Source of the DNA: Phycisphaerae bacterium | Lineage (GTDB): Bacteria > Planctomycetota > Phycisphaerae > Sedimentisphaerales > Anaerobacaceae | Assembly (NCBI GenBank): GCA_030601845.1 | Contig: JAUWAY010000007.1 | Coordinates: forward strand, 1-64,000 | Reading direction: 5' to 3' | DNA: 64,000 nt | Part shown: positions 17,142 through 24,385 of the stretch, piece after piece | Layout: the number at the start of each line of letters is the position of its first letter | How positions within the stretch are numbered: the stretch's first letter is position 1 | Made by a program: the position numbers and the translations under genes | Notes under the pieces: generated by a model | Seen by the model: only the letters and a program-made list of their open reading frames with translations | Told to the model about the DNA's origin: nothing | The model's database searches: none

Positions 17142-17973
17142 GAAAATCTCATCGATTTTTGATGGTATACCGGTTCCGAGGGATAACGGTGCCCGGCGGG
17201 CGTCTGGCGCGCCTACACAGGACCGCACCGACTATGTCCCTCCGAAACCGCCGGCGCCACACCCACAGACTCCCCCAACGCCAGAACCTCAGCGGCCCGG
17301 TCCGGAGCGCCCCAGCTATGTTTCTCCAAAACCACTGACTCCATTCCCCCAGATTCCTCCAACATTAAAACCTCAGCGGCCTGCTGTCTCTCTGCCGAAG
17401 GCTGCTCCGGCTAAACGACCTAAAGCTCGTGCTGTTATAAAAACTCCAGGCAGCAAATCTGCCTGGAAACGAGTAACAAATAAGCTCTTTGCACCAAAAC
17501 CAGGTGTCAGTGCCGCAAGGCAAAAAACAATGGCTGTATCGGTCCTTGTTCTATTTATCACCTTAGTTTTTGTGCTTATCAGGGTCTTTGGTGCCCCTTC
17601 GCGCAAGACAACCAGGCCTCAGGAAACTGAGCCTGAGCCGGTGGATACTCAGGTTGTTGTCGCTTCTAATAACAAAATTGATTGGCAAATTCCCACACTC
17701 TACCCGACAACGATTCGGGACCCTATGAAGACCGCCTCGCGTGTGATTGTTGAGACTACCGAGCCCGAAACTGAGCCTGAACCTGAGCCTGAACCTTATA
17801 AACTAATCGTAAAGGGCATTGTATATAGCGAGGATGAACCGTCCGCCGTTATTGATACCCGGGTAGTGCGCGAGGGTGAAACGATATCGGGCGTAACCAT
17901 CATAAAAATAAATGAGGATAGTGTCGAGTTCGAAAGGGACGGCGAAAGGTGGAAACAAAAGGTTGAGCAATAA
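17113..17973 (+). CDS. Proline-rich single-pass protein, PilP/GspC-like
   Basis: Protein of 286 residues. The N-terminal 135 residues are cytoplasmic and Pro-rich with two imperfect repeats (TPPTPEPQRPGPERPSYV and IPPTLKPQRP). One membrane helix follows (MAVSVLVLFITLVFVLIRVF), then an acidic Pro/Glu stretch (TEPEPEPEPEP-like). The final 65 residues form an HR/PilP-like beta domain (YKLIVKGIVYSEDEPSAVIDT... GETISGVTIIKINEDSVEF) that in GspC and PilP contacts the secretin. Its place directly before the secretin supports that role. It overlaps parA by 29 bases, suggesting coupling. Confidence 0.75.
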   Translation: MAKRKPGIHKKISSIFDGIPVPRDNGARRASGAPTQDRTDYVPPKPPAPHPQTPPTPEPQRPGPERPSYVSPKPLTPFPQIPPTLKPQRPAVSLPKAAPAKRPKARAVIKTPGSKSAWKRVTNKLFAPKPGVSAARQKTMAVSVLVLFITLVFVLIRVFGAPSRKTTRPQETEPEPVDTQVVVASNNKIDWQIPTLYPTTIRDPMKTASRVIVETTEPETEPEPEPEPYKLIVKGIVYSEDEPSAVIDTRVVREGETISGVTIIKINEDSVEFERDGERWKQKVEQ

Positions 17974-18133
17974 AAGCAATATAACCGATATAGGCGGTAT
18001 AATCAGGATAAAGATAAAGTTTTTCACATTTATTGCCGAATAACATAAATACGCGTTTGGCTGTTTCTTCAGCTCTGAAGCGGTATAAACAGAAGTCATA
18101 TTGCTTGAAAGGGTAAAATCGAGCGAAAAATTA

Positions 18134-18180
18134 TTGACTTTGTGTGGCAATATTGGTAAAGTAAGCAATTTGGGTAAAAT
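18134..18180 (+). promoter_or_regulatory. Promoter and direct repeat upstream of the secretin
   Basis: TTGACT (18134-18139), 17 bases, TAAAGT (18157-18162). A second AATTTGGGTAAAAT box follows one 18-base unit later, ending 25 bases before the ATG. The layout copies that in front of the major pseudopilin gene. Confidence 0.65.
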
Positions 18181-18204
18181 GAACAATTCGAGAAAGGGTT
18201 TATT

Positions 18205-19641
18205 ATGAGAAAAATTATGACCAAATTTAGAGGATTGTGGTTTTTGGCGATTGCTGCGCTCGTTATGGCGGTCTGCGCTGTCGCTGTCGCCGAGAACGAC
18301 AAGGAGGTCAGGACAACGCTGGAGCAGCGGATGCAGAAAAAAATAAGTGTCGATTTCAGGAACACGCCTATTGAGGATGTGATAAGAATAATGGCTGACC
18401 AGGCGGACGTGGACATTGTCAAAAGCCCCAAGGTGGTCGGCGATGTAACCGCTACGCTTACAAACGTGCCGTTGGAAGAAGCACTGAACAACATCCTCGC
18501 AGCGCACGGTTACGGCTACACCGCAACCAAGAATATGATCAGGATAGCACCGATTGAGGAAATTACCGCCGTATCCGAAAGGATTGACCACAAAATTTAC
18601 ACAATTACTTACGCAGATGTTAAAGAAGTCGAAGCGGCTTTGAACAAATTTATATCGAAGGCTGGTGTGGTATCCTCCAACCCGGGTACCAGCAATATAA
18701 TCGTTACCGATACGGAAAGCAAAATTAAGAAGATAACGGAATTCATTGAGGTAATTGACCGCATCACACCCCAAGTCCTTGTCGAGGCCAGAATCTATGA
18801 TATATCCAGCACCGACGAATTCGATTTGGGTGTCGAATGGTCCCTTGGCAGTAATACAAACTATGGTACGGGTGGACCTGGGAGCGTAGGTACTAACCCT
18901 ACCGACAGAACCGAACCCTTTATTACCGGCACATTTGGCTCGGGAATCAATAAGGCTGAAACTACTACGGGGTTGATTCGGTTTGGGATTTTAAACTCCA
19001 GCATCGATATAGATGCGCTGATATCAGCAGAGCAGGAGAAAGTTTGTGCCAAACTTCTTGCCAGTCCGAGAGTTTTGGTCCTTGATAACGAAACGGCCAC
19101 CTTCGAGATTATTGAGGAACGTCCATATCAGGAGCTTACGCAGGCAATGGGCGGTGGTAATATCGGAACAACCCAGTTTAAAGAAATCGGCATCAAGCTC
19201 GAGGTTACACCACATATAGCACGCGATGGGATGGTACGACTGCACCTGCAGCCGGAATTCAGCACTGTGATTGGCACGGTTTCGCTTCCACTGCCGGGCA
19301 CGACTCAAACAGGTCCTCAGCCGATCGTGGCCACGCGTAAGACGGACACAAAGGTGTTGGTACACGATGGGCAAACTGTGGTACTGGCTGGCTTGCGTAA
19401 GAAAAATGTCGAGCAAGAATGGAGTAAGGTCCCACTTCTTGGTGATATGCCGCTTCTTGGTATATTATTCAAATTTGAGGGCGAAAAGACCGTCAACAGC
19501 GAATTGGTTGTTTTCGTAACGCCCACGATTGTCATAGAGCCCGCAATGACTGGATCTGAGAAGTGGTACTTTGAAGCGACCGAGACAGAAATGTGTCCCC
19601 CCGAATGTCCTCCGACAAAAATCGATCCCTGCTTTGAGTAG
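18205..19641 (+). CDS. Secretin (GspD/PilQ family), short form
   Basis: Outer-membrane multimeric channel for the pseudopilus or pilus. The 478-residue chain has a signal peptide (FLAIAALVMAVCAVAVAE region), an STN/N0 domain at about 40-100 (SVDFRNTPIEDVIRIMA), one N1-type secretin_N domain at about 125-190, and the secretin core with VPLLGDMPLLGILFKF near residue 415 and the closing NSELVVFVTPTIV. Classical PilQ/GspD proteins exceed 600 residues; here the N2/N3 repeats and AMIN domains are missing, as in other compact planctomycete secretins. No C-terminal S-domain is obvious. A terminator follows at 19665. Confidence 0.93.
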   Translation: MRKIMTKFRGLWFLAIAALVMAVCAVAVAENDKEVRTTLEQRMQKKISVDFRNTPIEDVIRIMADQADVDIVKSPKVVGDVTATLTNVPLEEALNNILAAHGYGYTATKNMIRIAPIEEITAVSERIDHKIYTITYADVKEVEAALNKFISKAGVVSSNPGTSNIIVTDTESKIKKITEFIEVIDRITPQVLVEARIYDISSTDEFDLGVEWSLGSNTNYGTGGPGSVGTNPTDRTEPFITGTFGSGINKAETTTGLIRFGILNSSIDIDALISAEQEKVCAKLLASPRVLVLDNETATFEIIEERPYQELTQAMGGGNIGTTQFKEIGIKLEVTPHIARDGMVRLHLQPEFSTVIGTVSLPLPGTTQTGPQPIVATRKTDTKVLVHDGQTVVLAGLRKKNVEQEWSKVPLLGDMPLLGILFKFEGEKTVNSELVVFVTPTIVIEPAMTGSEKWYFEATETEMCPPECPPTKIDPCFE

Positions 19642-19995
19642 CTCCGGCAATTTTGACACTATTACGGCTGCCCGGGTAATATAGCCCGCGCAGCCGTTTT
19701 TTAAAACATCTCTCCCAAGCCCAGTCCCTAACCGATCAAGTTCAAACACCTTGAAGTAACCGAGTTTAGCAGGCCAGAGCCCGTCACGACCAAGGCTGAA
19801 AAAGCCGCTGAAGAAGAATAACCACAGAAGATTCGGTGTAGAAACTGGTTTGTTGTTGTCGAAGCTGGTATCGAAGCTGGAAGCTGGAGGCTTGATGCTG
19901 GAAAAGAAAGATAATACGAGCTTCGAGCTTCGATACCGAGCATCGATACAAGCATCGACACCATTAAACGAGCATCGACAACCTTAAACGGGGTG
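19642..19995. repeat. Gene-free spacer with GAAGCTGGA/GAGCATCGA repeats
   Basis: After the terminator, about 19855-19990 consists of GAAGCTGGAAGCTGGAGGC-like words and their complements (GAGCTTCGATACCGAGCATC), the same family as at 12100-12165. No supported gene. Confidence 0.6.
19665..19702 (+). terminator. Intrinsic terminator after the secretin
   Basis: CGGCTGC / GCAGCCG stem extended by CGGG/CCCG, followed by TTTTTT. It closes the secretion/pilus cluster. Confidence 0.92.
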
Positions 19996-20097
19996 TTACT
20001 CTTTTTTCAGGTAAAGCGTCTGGCTGGGGAAGGCAAACTCGATTTGCTCGGCCTCGAATCGCTTCATAATCTCCAGGTTGGCCCCCTTATTAACCTG
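19996..20097 (-). pseudogene. Remnant A: last 34 codons of an mscS paralogue
   Basis: The frame ends LEIMKRFEAEQIEFAFPSQ then TLYLKKE and a stop, closely matching the C terminus of the complete mscS at 21490-22632 (LEIMKRFEADKIEFAFPSQ, TLYVKKD) but with several changes. Homology stops abruptly at 20097, where the first toxin-antitoxin cassette begins. Confidence 0.85.
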
Positions 20098-20155
20098 ACG
20101 GCATAAAATAAATCCTTGCAAATGTATGTCTATATGAGGTATAATAAGATTATGA
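20098..20155 (+). promoter_or_regulatory. Cassette 1 head: promoter with predicted start at the ATG
   Basis: TTGCAA (20116-20121), 18 bases, TATAAT (20140-20145). The ATG of the PIN gene is at 20152, 7 bases after the -10 box, so transcripts are predicted to be leaderless. The 58-base head beginning ACGGCATAAAATAAA is nearly identical at 20904-20962. Confidence 0.75.
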
Positions 20156-20628
20156 AAGAGACAGTATATATTGAAACGAGCGTCATAAGTTATTACACAT
20201 CGAAACTAAGTCGTGACCTTATTATTGTGGGGCGACAGGAGATTACAGGAGAAAAATGGCCGAAGATTGAGGAAGTATTTGATAGATATATATCAGCGTT
20301 GGTTATTCAAGAAGCTGAACAGGGTGATACTATCGCAGCACAACAAAGATTAAAGGTGGTTGAAAGTATACCCATTTTAGAAATAACCGAAAATGCTGAA
20401 AAATTAGCAGGAAAATTAGTATCAGAGAAGATAATCCGAAAAAAAAATATTGAGGATGCCCTTCATATAGCAATCGCATCAGTAAATGGAATTGATTATC
20501 TTCTAACATGGAATTTTACTCATATTAACAATGCGCAAATGAAAATAAAAATCACAACAGTTGTTGAAAATCAGGGTTATCAATGCCCGGTTATATGCTC
20601 ACCGGAAGAATTGTTAGGAGAGGAATAA
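20152..20628 (+). CDS. PIN-domain toxin-like ribonuclease
   Basis: Protein of 158 residues beginning MKETVYIETSVISYYTS, where the first acidic residue of the PIN active site is in ETS. ELVIQE-type (ALVIQEAEQGD) and EDALHIAIA supply further acidic residues, and YLLTWNFTHI is the late conserved segment. This is a widespread PIN family usually paired with a short DPIVEEVR protein, which follows here with a 1-base overlap. By family it would cleave RNA and be held inactive by its partner. The start at 20152 is set by the promoter and the family N terminus; upstream starts would lie in the promoter. Confidence 0.88.
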   Translation: MKETVYIETSVISYYTSKLSRDLIIVGRQEITGEKWPKIEEVFDRYISALVIQEAEQGDTIAAQQRLKVVESIPILEITENAEKLAGKLVSEKIIRKKNIEDALHIAIASVNGIDYLLTWNFTHINNAQMKIKITTVVENQGYQCPVICSPEELLGEE

Positions 20629-20801
20629 TGTTGGACCCAATTGTAGAAGAAGTAAGAGAAGCGAGAAGAAAACATGCAGAAAAATTTAATTACGACTTAC
20701 ATTTAATATGTAAAGATTTAAAAGAGAAAGAGAAAAAATATAGTCATTCCCTCAAATCATTACCACCTAAATACATAATGAGAACTACCGGCAGCCGGTA
20801 G
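20628..20801 (+). CDS. Small antitoxin-like partner of the PIN protein
   Basis: Protein of 57 residues, MLDPIVEEVREARRKHAEKF then NYDLHLICKDLKEKEKKYSH, a conserved short protein always found directly after this PIN family. The ATG overlaps the PIN stop (TAATG). It is mostly helical and charged. The final residues (IMRTTGSR) run into the 104-base flank repeat and may not be ancestral. Antitoxin role is inferred from the pairing. Confidence 0.8.
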   Translation: MLDPIVEEVREARRKHAEKFNYDLHLICKDLKEKEKKYSHSLKSLPPKYIMRTTGSR

Positions 20802-20896
20802 GATGGGCAGAGATTATCTGCCCATGCGGATAATTTGTTACAGCGAGACGATACTCTATTCCTTCTTTACGTAAAGTGTCTGGCTGGGGAAGGCAA
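20792..20896. repeat. Cassette 3' flank, copy 1 (direct repeat of 21428-21530)
   Basis: About 104 bases nearly identical to the sequence at 21428-21530. They include a hairpin ATGGGCAGA / TCTGCCCAT (20803-20825), a linker with ACAGCGAGACGATACTCT and the last codons of mscS. Confidence 0.9.
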
Positions 20897-20897
20897 A
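20856..20897 (-). pseudogene. Remnant B: last codons of mscS
   Basis: Encodes FAFPSQTLYVKKE and a stop, matching the end of the complete mscS. Homology ends at about 20897 where the second cassette head begins. Confidence 0.85.
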
Positions 20898-20903
20898 TGT
20901 TAG

Positions 20904-20962
20904 ACGGCATAAAATAAAACCTTGCAAATGTATGTCTAAATGAAGTATAATTAAGATTATGA
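20904..20962 (+). promoter_or_regulatory. Cassette 2 head: promoter with predicted start at the ATG
   Basis: TTGCAA (20922-20927), 18 bases, TATAAT (20946-20951), ATG at 20959. Near-identical to the head of cassette 1 although the genes behind are unrelated. Confidence 0.75.
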
Positions 20963-21144
20963 CAAGCAAAGAGATAGCCATAAAGAGTATTGAGCAGCTT
21001 CCGGAAGATGTTACTTGGGAAGATATACAGGAACGGATCAACTTCATTGTTGCTGTGCGCAAAGGTCTACGGGAACTTGACGCAGGCAAGGGCATTGCTC
21101 ACGATAGGGTCAAGGAGGAATTTGCTGAATGGCTTACAAAGTGA
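20959..21144 (+). CDS. Antitoxin-like protein of a ParDE/RelBE-type pair
   Basis: Protein of 61 residues, MTSKEIAIKSIEQLPEDVTW then EDIQERINFIVAVRKGLREL, a common short antitoxin family found before ParE/RelE toxins. Its C terminus (HDRVKEEFAEWLTK) overlaps the toxin start by 16 bases. The N terminus is short for a DNA-binding domain, so autoregulation is uncertain. Intact, although the toxin behind it is frameshifted. Confidence 0.82.
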   Translation: MTSKEIAIKSIEQLPEDVTWEDIQERINFIVAVRKGLRELDAGKGIAHDRVKEEFAEWLTK

Positions 21145-21423
21145 TTTGGTCTTCGTTAGCCATCCGTGACCTTAGAGAGCTCGCATCCTATATTGCAGAA
21201 TTCCGTTCCACAGCAGCAAAACGATTTGCTCAGAGCGTTTTTGAGAGCGTGGAGCATTTAGCTGATTTTCCCAAGTCTGGCCGTGTTGTGCCGGAGCTGG
21301 AAGACCCGAGGAAGAGAAGTTATCCGCAAGCCCTGTAGAATAGTCTACAGGGTAAAGAGCAAAGAGCATTGCGTTGAGATAGTAAGAGTCTGGCATGCGG
21401 CCAGAGGCATACCCGAGATCTAA
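21129..21423 (+). pseudogene. ParE/RelE-type toxin, frameshifted
   Basis: The first frame gives MAYKVIWSSLAIRDLRELAS and continues to VPELEDPRKRSYPQAL with a stop at 21338. From about 21305 the plus-one frame continues the family sequence: REVIRKPCRIVYRVK and then VEIVRVWHAARGIPEI, ending at 21423. A single lost base in the purine-rich GAGGAAGAGAAG stretch explains the break. An intact toxin would have about 97 residues. A sequencing error is possible. Confidence 0.85.
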
Positions 21424-21427
21424 AATA

Positions 21428-21530
21428 CAGCCGGTAGGATGGGCAGATTATCTGCCCATGCGGAGAATTTGTTACAGCGAGACGATACTCTAGTCTTTCT
21501 TTACGTAAAGCGTCTGGCTGGGGAAGGCGA
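21428..21530. repeat. Cassette 3' flank, copy 2
   Basis: Second copy of the 104-base repeat. Its hairpin is perfect: ATGGGCAGAT, one base, ATCTGCCCAT (21439-21459). On the minus strand this hairpin lies just after mscS and may be its native terminator. Confidence 0.9.
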
Positions 21531-22632
21531 ACTCGATTTTGTCGGCCTCGAACCGCTTCATAATCTCTAAGTTGACTCGCTCATTGACCTGGTGATAGAG
21601 CCAGTAATCAGCAGGCTTTACCCAATAGCTGACATAAATATTCAACGACCAATCATTAAAGTCGCTGAAATACACTCTGGGCAGCTTTTCAGGGTCGGTA
21701 TTTACCTCAGGGACACTGGCAAGAATCTCTTTTATAATCTCGACCGCCCGCTTTGCCTTTGTATGGCCCGAATCATAAGTTATGGTGATATTGGATGTCC
21801 GGCGGATGAATTGCCGCCTGCCCACGTTTTCCACAATCGAATTTGTGATAACGCTGTTGGGTACGGTTACAAGATGGCCCTGCAGTGTGCGTATCCGCGT
21901 GCTTCTAAAGCCGACTTCCTCGACCGGCCCAAGATGCCCACCGATTCGCACAAGTTCATCGATTTGAAAAGGCCTGTCTGCAAAAATTGTTATCGAGCCG
22001 AAGAAATTGGCTATCGTGTCCTTGGCCGCAAGAGCAATCGCAATACCACCCACGCCGGCACTTAGCAGTATCGTCTTGATTTGGCCCGCCCCAAGGATAG
22101 TTTCAGCGATGAAAAGCGCCGCGATAATAGCGATGGTTACACGCAGCGACTTGCGTATTACCGGCACAAGCATATCATCCAGCTTTGTTGCCGTCTTGGC
22201 CGCCCAGCGGCTCAGATAATATTCAATTACATCCACCAGCCGGAAAAGACCATACGCAAAGGCAATCGCTCCAACACTTTTAGCTATCTTTATCCAGCCT
22301 GTTCCAATAGCTGTCCGGATGCCCTCATCGTCGTCGAAATACAAAAACAGCTTGCATGCAAACAGCCCAAATGCGAATATCGCCACATAGATCGGCTTAC
22401 TGAGGCATTTCAGAAACAATGTTACAATACTGACGCCTTTTTTTTCTTCTCTGCGCCGGGCATACGACTCAATGGCGTACTGCACGATTCGCCCTGCCGC
22501 CATTGCCGCCAGCACCACCAGCAAAACCAGCCCAAAGCGCCAGATTGCATTGCCTTTGATAATTTCATAATTGATGGTCTTTGACCACCAATCACCCGAA
22601 GCTATTATTTTTGTTAATGCCGACTCCGTCAT
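21490..22632 (-). CDS. mscS: MscS-family mechanosensitive channel
   Basis: Small-conductance mechanosensitive channel of 380 residues that releases solutes on hypo-osmotic shock. There are four or five N-terminal helices, then the pore helix region VGGIAIALAAKDTIANFFGS, the beta domain FQIDELVRIGGHLGPVEEVG with FRSTRIRTLQGHLVTVPNS, and the C-terminal alpha/beta domain. It is longer than E. coli MscS (286) because of extra N-terminal helices. AGGGAGA lies upstream of the ATG. Its 3' end is the part duplicated beside the toxin-antitoxin cassettes. Confidence 0.93.
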   Translation of the reverse strand: MTESALTKIIASGDWWSKTINYEIIKGNAIWRFGLVLLVVLAAMAAGRIVQYAIESYARRREEKKGVSIVTLFLKCLSKPIYVAIFAFGLFACKLFLYFDDDEGIRTAIGTGWIKIAKSVGAIAFAYGLFRLVDVIEYYLSRWAAKTATKLDDMLVPVIRKSLRVTIAIIAALFIAETILGAGQIKTILLSAGVGGIAIALAAKDTIANFFGSITIFADRPFQIDELVRIGGHLGPVEEVGFRSTRIRTLQGHLVTVPNSVITNSIVENVGRRQFIRRTSNITITYDSGHTKAKRAVEIIKEILASVPEVNTDPEKLPRVYFSDFNDWSLNIYVSYWVKPADYWLYHQVNERVNLEIMKRFEADKIEFAFPSQTLYVKKD

Positions 22633-22873
22633 ATCTTATCTCCCTGATTAACTTTCGTATCTTATGTTGAGCTTTTCGCTTTAATAATTGATTATCAATA
22701 GTCAATAGTAAATAGTCAATAATCAATTTCGCCGGCCTTTCCACCAAAACAACCATTTTTTATGCGAGTTTTGCTTTACACACAACAAAAACTGTGCGAA
22801 AATGCTTTGTCGGTGGAGGTGAATCGGGTTTTAAGAGCAGCAGAATCTCTGAGGTTTTTGTTGAAGTGTTGTT

Positions 22874-23197
22874 ATGATGAAACGCTCAACGTTGAATTTC
22901 ATTGTTGATTTGGTTAGTTTTATTGACCTGCTGGGTTTGGTTTTTACCGGTTTTATTATGAAGTATATTCTGCCGCCCGGCACCGGCGGTCTTGGCCGAC
23001 AGCTGCGTGGCGGCCACGGCAGAGAGCATATAGAAGAGTTATGGTCAATGACCCGCCACGAATGGGGTAGTATCCACTTTTACCTGGCATTTCTGTTTGT
23101 GATTCTGATGGTGGTGCATATCATTCTGCACTGGAGCTGGATTAAAAATTATTTCAAATTGCTGCCTGGCTTTTCGCGAAAAACGACCAGCCATTAA
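22874..23197 (+). CDS. DUF4405-type small membrane protein
   Basis: Protein of 107 residues with two membrane helices (FIVDLVSFIDLLGLVFTGFI and FYLAFLFVILMVVHIILHW) and conserved histidines (HEWGSIHFYL, HIILHWSW). This pattern is typical of DUF4405, a cytochrome b561-like family. Possible haem coordination by the histidines is inferred. No redox partner gene lies nearby. Confidence 0.8.
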   Translation: MMKRSTLNFIVDLVSFIDLLGLVFTGFIMKYILPPGTGGLGRQLRGGHGREHIEELWSMTRHEWGSIHFYLAFLFVILMVVHIILHWSWIKNYFKLLPGFSRKTTSH

Positions 23198-24001
23198 GTC
23201 AATGATTTTTGCGTAGATTAACAAGATTGAGAACTGAGATTTTTTAAATTTTAAAAATTGGGGGGAAAATTAGGTTTTTTTCGTTTTTTTTTCGTGGGGA
23301 TGTTAGTTTTTGGGCTAAAAATGGGGGTAGGGGGGTTGGGTTGCAGGGGTTGGGCAAAATAGGCAAGAAAAAAGTGGTGAAAAGTAGCGAAAAGTAGAGA
23401 AAAAATGCGAAAAGTTGCGACAAAATTGCGAAAAGTTGCGACAAAATTGCGAAAAATGGGTACGTTTTGTGTAAAAATTGCAAAAAATGAACACAGACTC
23501 AAGACCCAAGACCCAAGACTCAAGACTGACGACAGAGGACCGATTCTCGATACCCGATTCCCGATGCTGGATTCTCGATGTCCGATGCCAGATGCCCGAT
23601 TCCCGATTCTCGATGCCCGATGCCCGATACTCGATTCTGGATGCTTGATGCTGGATACTTCCGCCTTCGCTAAAGCTTCCGTCTTCGCTATCCTTCTTCG
23701 CCAAGGCTATGAAGGAAAATTAACCGCAAAGGACGTGAAAATGGGATGGCTGGGGGATACAGAAAAAAAGGCAATATGGGAGTTTTTTCTTGACAAATGA
23801 GATTTGATGACGCAAAATAGTTATAATCTTGATGCCCGGACGGCAAAAGGAGGCGGAGATAGGGAGGTTTCCCAAGCGCAGTGCAAGTTCGAGCTTCAAG
23901 AGGTATGCGCGGACATTGAGGTCTGATTACAGTTGCAGGTGCTGCGGGATAGAGCACTTAGGCAGGTTAGGTGTTTTTAGATAATCATAGAGGAGGACGT
24001 G
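23198..24001. repeat. Large low-complexity repeat island, no gene
   Basis: 23380-23475 contains GCGAAAAGTTGCGACAAAATT repeated; 23490-23530 holds AGACCCAAGACCCAAGACTC words; 23540-23660 holds GATTCTCGATGCCCGATGCC words; 23665-23705 has a CTTCGCCAAGGCTATGAAGG-like palindrome; 23717 starts a partial copy of the AACCGCAAAGGACG family. Long frames across it translate only these repeats. An AGGAGG box at 23991 belongs to the next gene. Confidence 0.8.
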
Positions 24002-24385
24002 ATGAAAGGTATGATTCTTTCGGGGGTGGTTTGTGCATTTCTGTTTGCCACTTCTGCTTTCGGCGTGCCAGAGACAGAAATCGAGTATGTGACCAGCGAG
24101 CTGCCTTCAGGACGGTGGCAGTACACCTACGAGGTTATCAGTTTGAGCTTGCCTGTGGCAGTTGAGGAATTTACTATCTGGTTTGATTTCGCCCTTTATG
24201 ATAATCTTGCCATTGAGACGCTGGAGCCATTAGCTTCTCAGTGGGACGAGATAGTCGTTCAGCCGGAACATCAACGTAAACAGTACCTGGGTGACCTACC
24301 AGGTGATCGAATGTCTCGGCGAACAGTTCAAGGTCTATCGCGGTGGCGGTACTCTGGCGAAAGACAGCACGTCGCAGGTAATTAA
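24002..24385 (+). CDS. Exported protein, N-terminal fragment
   Basis: Starts MKGMILSGVVCAFLFATSAF, a signal peptide, with AGGAGG 5 bases upstream. It continues WQYTYEVISLSLPVAVEEFT and IWFDFALYDNLAIETLEPLA, a pattern known from planctomycete PEP-CTERM/dockerin surface proteins. After about residue 96 the sequence becomes Arg/Gln-rich and reads in the wrong frame across the next gene, so the last 30 residues are probably not natural. It looks like the front of a protein cut and joined out of frame to another. Confidence 0.6.
   Translation: MKGMILSGVVCAFLFATSAFGVPETEIEYVTSELPSGRWQYTYEVISLSLPVAVEEFTIWFDFALYDNLAIETLEPLASQWDEIVVQPEHQRKQYLGDLPGDRMSRRTVQGLSRWRYSGERQHVAGN

Noticed and set aside
19739-19827. 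Short plus-strand frame ending in an Ala/Glu-rich tail after the secretin terminator
   Set aside because: It looks a little like the tail of a lost protein, but is under 30 codons, has no start and no recognisable family; too weak to call.
19996-21530. Integron with attC sites
   Set aside because: No integron integrase, no attC-like core sites; the repeats contain mscS coding sequence, so I describe a cassette-like array without claiming an integron.
23400-23660. Regular repeats that could suggest a CRISPR array
   Set aside because: Units are short, of different types, without constant-length unique spacers, and no cas genes are near.
23251-23704. Minus-strand frames of 90-129 codons with Phe/Asn-rich products
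   Set aside because: They translate the tandem GTTGCGACAAAATTGCG repeat only.
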